A DNA stretch of 64,000 nt from Acanthococcus lagerstroemiae (taxonomy: Eukaryota > Arthropoda > Insecta > Hemiptera > Eriococcidae), in the NCBI GenBank assembly GCA_031841125.1, contig CM063107.1, positions 68,707,814-68,771,813 of the forward strand, in the 5' to 3' direction. The position numbers and the translations under genes are program-made. The notes under the pieces are model-generated. The model did not search any database and had not been told where the DNA came from. It was given only the letters and a program-made list of their open reading frames with translations. This document shows, in pieces, positions 36,301 to 45,600 of the stretch; the first letter of the stretch is position 1; each line of letters opens with the position of its first letter.

Positions 36301-39300
36301 CCGGATATAAGGGCAGAAATTTTTGAGGCCGGATAATCGGAAGTTTACGTTGAAAACAGAGACATTTATTTGTCACAAATCTTATTTGTGTGCCGAAACT
36401 CTTGACACGACGTGAGGCCTGTCTTGCTACCTATACACAGAGACGAAACTTGACTTTCAGTTGGGGGGGGGGGGTGAAGAAGAAAATTTGCCGACAAATA
36501 ATTTTTTTTTATTGAAAATTTGCCATTTTTTAACCAAAATATTTTTCAATTGAAAGACAATCAAACAATCAAACGTTCTTAGAAAATGAAAAATTCACAT
36601 GAGCAGTTTCAAAATTTGCCCGCTGCCAAATTATTGGGGATTGTCCCCCTCCCCGTCCATAGTTTTGTGTCCCTGCAAATGCACATTGGGACCTTCTCCC
36701 CCAAGCACTCACATTTGCGCACATGAACATACCCTAGTCTGGAAGGGTATCAGGAAAATACTTGAGAGGAACACCCAACTTCCTTTATACACATTAAGCT
36801 GGTCGTTATTTACTCTTGGTGATATTTTTTCTGAATTTCCTCTGATTCGTCTCCTAAACTGTTTCTAATAAAATCAAAAAAAAAAAAAAAAAAAAAAAAA
36901 AACCTACAAAGTTTCAGGTTGATTGGATTAGGGGAATCCATGTCACAAGCTCCCTGTTGTTCTGTTGTTCTTATGGGAAAATACATGGAGTTTTGACTTT
37001 TGTTCCTGACTAAATTTCCCTCCTGTATTCACCAGGACCAAGGCCGGTAAATCAAACTGTGGAACATTTGCTGTCAGATTCAGCTTGTGACATTGGAAAA
37101 TAAGTCTTCTGCTTTCAATTTCTAGATTTTAATAAAATGTTCAACCAGTGTTAGGCAGTATCTAAATACATTTTGTATTTGTAACTACAGATACAGTATT
37201 CGAATATAACTACTAAATACTGTATCTGTAGTTGTATTTGTGAACAAATACAACTAATCTGCAAAAATTTCATAATTTTAAAAATTGGGAAAAAATCAAA
37301 AATTTCAAGTTTACAGCTGTTTTCCCCTCATTTCTTAAGCCATGTTCAAATTTGGCGGCGACGCTCCGTTTCCGAAGATCTGAGCATTCCAAAATGTTGG
37401 CGAAATTGGTCAAAATGACTGTATAGCTCAATTTTGACAACGGATTTTAATTTATCACGAGAAATGAAGTAATTAGCACTATTCCCGAGGCCGTGGCTCT
37501 CCAAAAATTTTTTCGTCGCAAAATACACAACATGATGGAGAAGTTTTCAAACTTGGAAAAAATCAAATTTGAACTACAAATTTAAACACAGCACGAAAAA
37601 TTGAGCGGAAAATAGTCGGGAATTGAAAATTTTTGTCATGTGATTTTTGGGGCGAAACATTTTCGGAGAGCTTCGGCCTCAGGAATGGTGCTAGTCACTT
37701 TATTTCTCGGGACAAATTCAAATCCGTCGTCAAAATTGAGCTATACAGTCATTTTGACCAATTTCGCCAACATTTTGGAGTCATTCTTTCTATAAAACGA
37801 GTTAAATAATACTGTGTAAGACTTTTCTAAGTCTAATTAAAAAACTTCTAGATTCTTCGAGACTTGTTGATGACTCTTAATAACTGCATTAGATGCCTTT
37901 CTGTAATGTTTAAGATTCTGTACATTCTTCCAGTCATGATAAAGACTTCTTAACGTTTATTTCTTCAAACTTATTCAATACTATTCTGAGCCTGATTAAA
38001 ACTTTTTACGTCTTTTTCAGCTGCATTTGATACTCTTTCAAGACTTCCTTCAGGCTCACGAAGACATTAAAATGTTTCAGATCTGTTGAACTATCTTTAA
38101 GACTTTTGGCTCACACAGAGTGATACAAGCTGGGTGTCCATACCGAGCATGAAAACACGCAAAACCAGAAAATAGCATGATTTTTGCTCAAAGTAACATA
38201 AACGCGTGAACATGGCATGGTTTTTTACAATTTCTTCGTAAAAGCACGAATTTTCAACATTTTAGCTCTAAAATTTTGTCGATTTAAAGTTTTTTTATTT
38301 ATTTAGTATTATTATTATTATTATTAAAGTATCCCGTCAGAATGAGATTGCCAAAAAAGCGCGAGTAATTTCCTACAAAACAAGTATATACTAGGGGAGG
38401 GGGTAGTTTTTAGAGAAAATTTGAGCATGAAAAATGGCATGAAAAACAAGAAAATATACCTATAACATGAATTTTCGTTTTCTCAAACTGATAGTCACCA
38501 TGACAAACAAAACTCCTTGAGGCTTATGTACTATGTAGCTTTTGAGGTTATCTTTGTAGCTGTTCTGGACTCGATTCAGACGGTTCCAGATTCTAAAAAA
38601 GGTTTTTTAGACTTATCTACACTTTTACGAGACTCCTTGGGGACATCTTCTGACATACCTATAAGAGTCTTTGGGTCTCATCTAAACAATTAAACATATC
38701 TCAAAGGGTCTTAAGGAGTTCAAGTAGTGTTACAGAGTTAAACTGTCTGGATGAGTGCTACAAGTTTATCTCGCGTGAATTAATCTTAAACGAATCTGGA
38801 AGAATCTGATGTTAATTTCAAGCATAATATGTGGAAGAGTCTTGAATAAATCCGGAAGGGTCACAAATGCTTCAGTATAGCTTGCACGAGTCTTAAACGA
38901 GTTCAGAAGAATTTTATCAAGTTACAAAGCCATCTGCTTTTTATATTCAGTTATTGAATCGTTCGAAGGAAAGCTTTTAAATATCTCAAATTCACACTAT
39001 CATTTTGCAAGAACTGATGACTTCAAAATCAGTATTACGTGTAGAAATTATGAAAACTGTGGATGGGTGAAATTTTGAAACCAAACTCATTCGTAAGACA
39101 AGTTTTTCGTTCATGAAGAGCGAAATCACTTTCCCTTTTAAGCGACAAGTACAATGAACTTGAATTACCGAGGTCATTAATGCACGCAATTCGTATGAAA
39201 ACTCGTAAAATAAAGAAATAATGAGGTTATGAACGTTGACAATGTATCGATGAAATGAATACGTAACTGTTTTCGCACCAGACAATGTAGGAACGTGACA

Positions 39301-39654
39301 GATAACATTTTTCATAATTAAATCACTCGTTAATTAAATTCATGTACTAGACTGTTTGGGTTCTACAGGTAGCATGATTACCTACATTAATAACGTCACC
39401 TGAGAACTAATGGTTTTTCTGACGTCGTCGATACATTATATGACGAATTTTTTTCCATCATTTTCCATCCGGAAATAACCCGAAACGAATTAATTGATCA
39501 CGTTTCTATATTCCGCAGCATTAATTCAAATTTAAGAATAATAATATATCAGAAGTATAGCCTTTATTGATACAAATTAACGTCCCCAGTAGCCAGGGGC
39601 AAAATAGAAAGGTATGGGCGGTTTAAACCCCCCCCCCCCCAAAAAAAATAAAAA

Positions 39655-39685
<31 letters not shown>

Positions 39686-42600
39686 TAATAATAATAATAA
39701 TAATAATTTGGTAATCGGCAAATTTTCAAACGGTTCGTTTGAATTTTCCATTTTTTATTAATGTTGGTTTGTTTTGTTTTGTTTTTCAATTAAAAAGTAT
39801 TTCGATTACAAAATCGGCAACTTTTTAGTTTTCAAAAAATATTTGTCGACAAATTTTTCTTCTCCACCGCCCCAAACTGAAAGTCAAATTTTGTTTCTGA
39901 ATATGGAGTACCCTGGACTCTTGTCAGAGACTAGTCAGTCAAAAGCCGAAGGTTTCAAGCTGAGTATCGAACGTGACCTGAAAAGTTGAAACAAAGCTGA
40001 AATGTGAAAGACATTTCGAAAATCTGAAAGTCGGTAGCAAACATTGAATTTCGAATTTCAATGACTATTCTGTTTTTACTAGATTCTCTGTTTGACCTAA
40101 GCGCCTGAAATTTGAGAAAGTTGAACATTTTATTGAAATCTAAAAGTTGAAAGCAAAAGACTTATTCTCCAATGTCACAAGCTGAATCCGATAGCAAATG
40201 TTCTATTGCTTAATTTACGGGCTTTGGTCCTGGTGAATATAGGAGGGAAATTTAGTCTGAAATAAAAGTCGAAACTCCATGGGGTTTTCCCATAAGAACG
40301 AAAGAGAGCTTGTGGCACGGATTCCCCTAATCCGATTGACCTAAAACTTTGTAGGTTTTCTGTTGTTTTTTGTTTTTTATTTTATTTATTTGTTGATTGA
40401 TTTTCTTGGAACCAGTTCAGGAGACGAATCAGAGAAATTCAGAAAAAAAGATCACCAAGAGTAACGACTACCTTAAAGTGTACAGGAAGTTGTGTTCCTT
40501 CCAAATATTCCTAACATCCTTCTACCTCACCCTCCCAAACTAGGATATCTCTCTTTTTCTAATTTGCTCTCAACCCGAGCCTTGGAATCTTTCCTTTCGA
40601 GCATTACTTCACAGACGTCGGGGAGGCTATTAGGACAGCCCTCTTCCCTTCGGGCCAAAAAACCGGCCTAGGTCAAAATCTAGCGAGTTGCTACGTGGGC
40701 TCGAACACGGAATCTCCGGATTCCGAGACCAACGCGCTATCCACTCGGCCCACCAGACCTCTATGCCCATGTGCGCAAATGTGAGTGCTTGGGGGATCAG
40801 GTTCCAATCTGCATTTGCAGGGACGAAACCCTCCCCAATAATTTGGCAGTTGGCAATTTTGAAACTGTTCATTTGAATTTTTCATTTTCTAAGAACGTTT
40901 GTTTGTTTTTTTATCAATTTAAAAAAAAAATATTGATTAAAAAATCGGCAAATTTTCAAAAAGTTTTGTCGGCAAATTTTCCTTCTCCACCCCTCCCCCA
41001 ACTGAAAGTCAAGTTTCGTCTCTGCCAGAAGCAGCTTTTTAATTATAATGTGCATTTCTCTGCTCTTGAGAGCGTGTATCGGGATGTTTTCTACTCAGTG
41101 TAAAAAATAGCTGCGCCCTATGATTTTTGCCCACCCCATCAAGTCTGCTGGAGTCTTGGCTACCTTTATAGTCTTCGTCCAACATACCGGCAAACCATCA
41201 ACTGTGTAGAGATGTGGTTTTTGGTGCAGCTTTCTTTATATGGTTCCAAATTTATGAGGACTGTTTAGTACGGCAGAGTATTATTTGTAGATCGATTTTG
41301 CTATAGGTTCAAAATCTGAGCGAAAAGTATTGAACCTTAATTTGAAATTTTAGGCCCAACATTTGATCGACAAAAAATAAAGTTCCCCTATTTCCTCTGA
41401 GTGGATTCGTTTGGTCAAAACCATTCAGATCGATTCCAGTAAGACGAAATAAAATTACTACCGAGTTTCAGATCGATAGTATGAAGGCACATGAGCTTCT
41501 CGATCCCATAAGCTTTAAAAATTCAAATTCTTCAATTTCGGAAGGTCTGATGTCTGTTCATAAGACGGGTCACTATGGTACAGCGATATAGATCCATTTC
41601 TTTCTAGGTGGTTTTATAATGAGAGGGGCATTAAAAAAAAGAGTCGATTTGTGAGTTTCTAGGGTGGCACCCGGAGAAATCGAATCCACAAAATACTTAA
41701 ACTTGAATTCGGCGACCCCAAATACCTATAAATCAACCATCTCCAATTTTTCTTCAATCCCTCGTCCTGGTTTACGAGGTTACGTAGAGGGGACATTGAT
41801 CTGTGAATAAATCGCTGTACCACGATAACCGCATCATTACTTAGACACAGGACCTACCGAAACTGAAGAGACTGAATGTTTTGAAGCTCATAGAAGCCAA
41901 GAAAGGAAAAAGTAATAATTAAAATTACAAATTTTGTGGGGGAGTGGTCGCTGGCTCACGTACCCCTCATCTTATTGATCTGAAATTTGATTGTTATTTT
42001 AAGCTATTATATACTGCAATGGATCTAGGGGAGGGGCTTCCCGACAACATATGTTTACCTGAAGGAAATAGGAGTCCTTTTATTTTTTATCGACCAAATC
42101 TTAGACCTCAAATTTCAAATTAAAACTGTTCAGGAAAAATTTCAATATTTTTCACTTAAAAAATTTTCACGCATTAGTTTTAAGTCAAAAGGCAACTGAA
42201 TCATCCTAACCGTCGAAAAATTAACAGAAATAAAATGTTTGGGCGTTTTCACTCCATCCTACTGTTCAGCAAGTCTGTTGAGAAAACAATATGCTAAGGA
42301 TTCTTACTTTCTTCTGAGTTCTGTCTTCACTTGCCACCCCCCCCCCAACAAATACCACCACTGCATAAATCCAATTTTACAAATTGTTTAGAACATTGAG
42401 ATACTGAAGTTTTTGTTTTATGAAGATTGGTGGAAGATTTGTCAGAAATCTAAGGGGGCGGGTCAAGGAAGACTTGAGGAAGAGAGAAAAGTTTCTTGAA
42501 AGAAGCGGCAAGGGGAGGGAAATTGGATTAAGAAAGTTTGAAGGATGTGAGACTGGTGAACATTGTTGTGAAAGAAGAACGACCTCCATTTTTAGTAAAC

Positions 42601-45600
42601 ATGAGATCATGGAGAGGGAGGCAAAAATTTGCAGCACGTAATGAGAGAAGGTTCGCAGTAAGGATAAAGCTGTGATGGGAAAGAAGGGGTTCACCAGCGT
42701 CGGAGTATTTTGGACTTAGTTACTTGTAAACTGTAAGTTAATCACCAGTGAAATAGTAGCTCACAATATATTGTGTTGGATAAGTATCAAGAAAAACTTC
42801 AGAATACTGCCCTAGCTATTAATTTTGCATCAACAATTTTTTTTTAATTTTTCGCGAGAAATGAGGTTATTACCGCAACTGGAAGGGGAGAAAAATGGAA
42901 ATTCAACATCGGGATTAAACCTACCCTTCTGAAGGCCATCAATGTGACTTATATAACATTTTTTAGCTTGTTTGTGAAAAACTTTAATAGTTTCACTTTT
43001 TTTTTGTGGTTGAAGAGTTTCGTTTTGTTAACTAATGAGAACGCTAATGTCCGTACCGTTAGTTTTCTGTCATGGAAGTGTTCAGATGCATCTGAATAAG
43101 GAGGAGGGGGATTACATGGGGAAGACTGTACCACCAGAGACGAAATTTACCAGATTTATTGTTTGTCAATTCAACTTTTAAAGACGATACTTTTCATTTA
43201 TTTTTGCTGGTCGACGTAAATTTTCTTCAACCCAAATTTAACTTCTTCAACGGGCATACTTGACCCAACTAGGGAAATCGAAACCGAGTACCAAAATAAG
43301 GTGGATTGGGTTTGCTCATTTTGACACTTTAATCGCATTTTTGATTCGATCCTGACTAAGAAAGGGATAACGTATTAGAATAGAGATTTTTTGAGCTGCT
43401 GATTTCGAAAGTTCAAGCAGATTTTTAATCGGACCTTGATTTGGGTTTCACATTTGACTTTTTCGCTTTCAAGAGACAAAACTAACTTAGAAAAAAAAAT
43501 AGATAGTTATCGGTACTACAAAGTGGTTTTTTTTTTGTTTGTTCTTTTTGTTTGAGATGCTGATTTTGAATATCTGACTAGATTTCTGAGCCAACCCCAA
43601 ATTGGGCTTCAAAATCAAAACGTGAATTTTTATTTGTGCGACTCGATAAATTGAATAAAGTATCAAAATAAAGGTTTTCTGGGTCGCCGATTCCAGAAGT
43701 TTAATCAGATATCCGATCCGAACACAATTTGGACTCCCCAATAAATTTGTTGACACTAAATGTAATAAAGAGCGAAATGTACCCGACTTGGACTATCATA
43801 GTATTAAAACATGAACTTTTGAGTCGTTGATTTCGAAAATTCAATCAAATTTCTTATCCGACCGTAGGAATTAATGTTTTTTTTAGGTAAATTGAATCGC
43901 ATTTTTAATCTGACTTCGATTTTAACTCCAAAATCGATTTTTTCCCTTTCGAACACCAAACCAGATTTTGCTGAAAAAATTGAACAGCGCATGGGAACTT
44001 TTTTTTTCGTCACTGATTTTAAAAGTCAATCAGATTTCAGATCCCACCTTGATTTGGACTCCCACATCTAAATGTGAACCATTCAAATTACGTATAACTG
44101 ACCCAAGTTGGTCCTGATATCAGCTTTCGAAGTTGAATTTTACATTTGAGAGAGGGTTATACCCACTCGATTTTGGAAATCGAATAAAACCTCAAAATCG
44201 AGGGCTTCCTCGGTCGCTGATTTTGAAAATCCAATCAAGTTTGTGATTCGAACCCCATTCAGACTCATACATCCAAATAATATGAGATTCTCGGGGTCGC
44301 TCAGTTCAAATATTTCATTCAAATCGTGATTCAATCCTGATTTTTAGCCCCAAAAATCAAAGTTGCATGCTTACAAGAAGACCAAATTAAATCAATTTAG
44401 AAAAATTGAGCAAGGTATATTGACATGAGGCTTTTTTGTATCGCAGACTTTGAACATTCTATTATAGTACAGGTCGAATTTTACGGATATTTGCTGATTG
44501 TCCCCTTCAAAAAAGCTCCCGCAGACCTCCCCCGGACTAACAAGAAAACAAGAAAATAGTCTAAATCTCGAAGGTCGGATTAACAACGTCTCTTTTTTGG
44601 GAGCTCTACCAGAATATTGTGATCCCTTTTTGCCATAAAAGACCCTCAGGGGAATTATCCGATCTTTTTGGGTCATCTGACTTTTTTGTCATGGATATGT
44701 CTATTGGCTGGCCCTCATCCTATTTCCGACCGACACCAATTCCGACCAACTCTGAACGTGATTCCAGTTCAGTTCAGTTGTGTGTATTGCGTGAAGCCAA
44801 TCAATATGATTTAGATCTCCATGGTCACAATTCAGTTCAGTGGTCCACATTTCCATGGAAATTATTTTTCCTTCTAGCTATTTGCTCACTGATCTTGATC
44901 TTTGCTGTGCGACTGCAGTCTGTAGCCGTGTTGTTGATAGAAATTTTCATAGAAATTTCTTAATTAGGGTATGATACACTCCTGTTACTATGGAGTCATG
45001 CTACTGAGCATACTCATGTTTTTTATGGGGTACCTGCCAGAATTATGCGATTTTTTCACGCAGAAGGAGCCCTAACGAAATCGCTCGACGTTTAACTTTT
45101 CTTTTGACAGGGTGTCTACAAGGTCAGAAAGTCAGGAAAACATCAGGAAATTTTGAGGAATTCATTGAAAGGTCAGGAAAAAATTAGTAAATGACCATCC
45201 AATGAAGGATTCTGTAAAAAATCCCATAGTAAAAATAAATAAAAATCAAGAAATAATATTGTATGGACGTAATGAATTCATACAGGAAATCCCTTCCTTC
45301 AAAGACTTTTATGTATGGATTCTACAAATACAAAAAAGGTCAGGAAAAACATTCTGAAGAGCTTGTAGACACTCTGTTTGAGGGCCCTTGCCAGAATTGC
45401 CTTTTTTTTTTTAAATTTGCACGCAACTGACTCTAAAAAAATTGTTTGATTGTGGATCGTCTTATTTGTTTTCACAAGCCACCGTGCGACACTTACGTTT
45501 ACTCATTAAGGGGCCCAAAGAAATCTTCTGACTTTTTTTTTTGGGGGGGGGGGGTGAAAACGTGAGTCATTCTTAACATTTAATATGGTGGATCTTTCAG

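Noticed and set aside
42377..42694. 105-codon leucine/serine-rich frame, minus strand
   Set aside because: Antisense of a purine-rich tract; no domain recognised.
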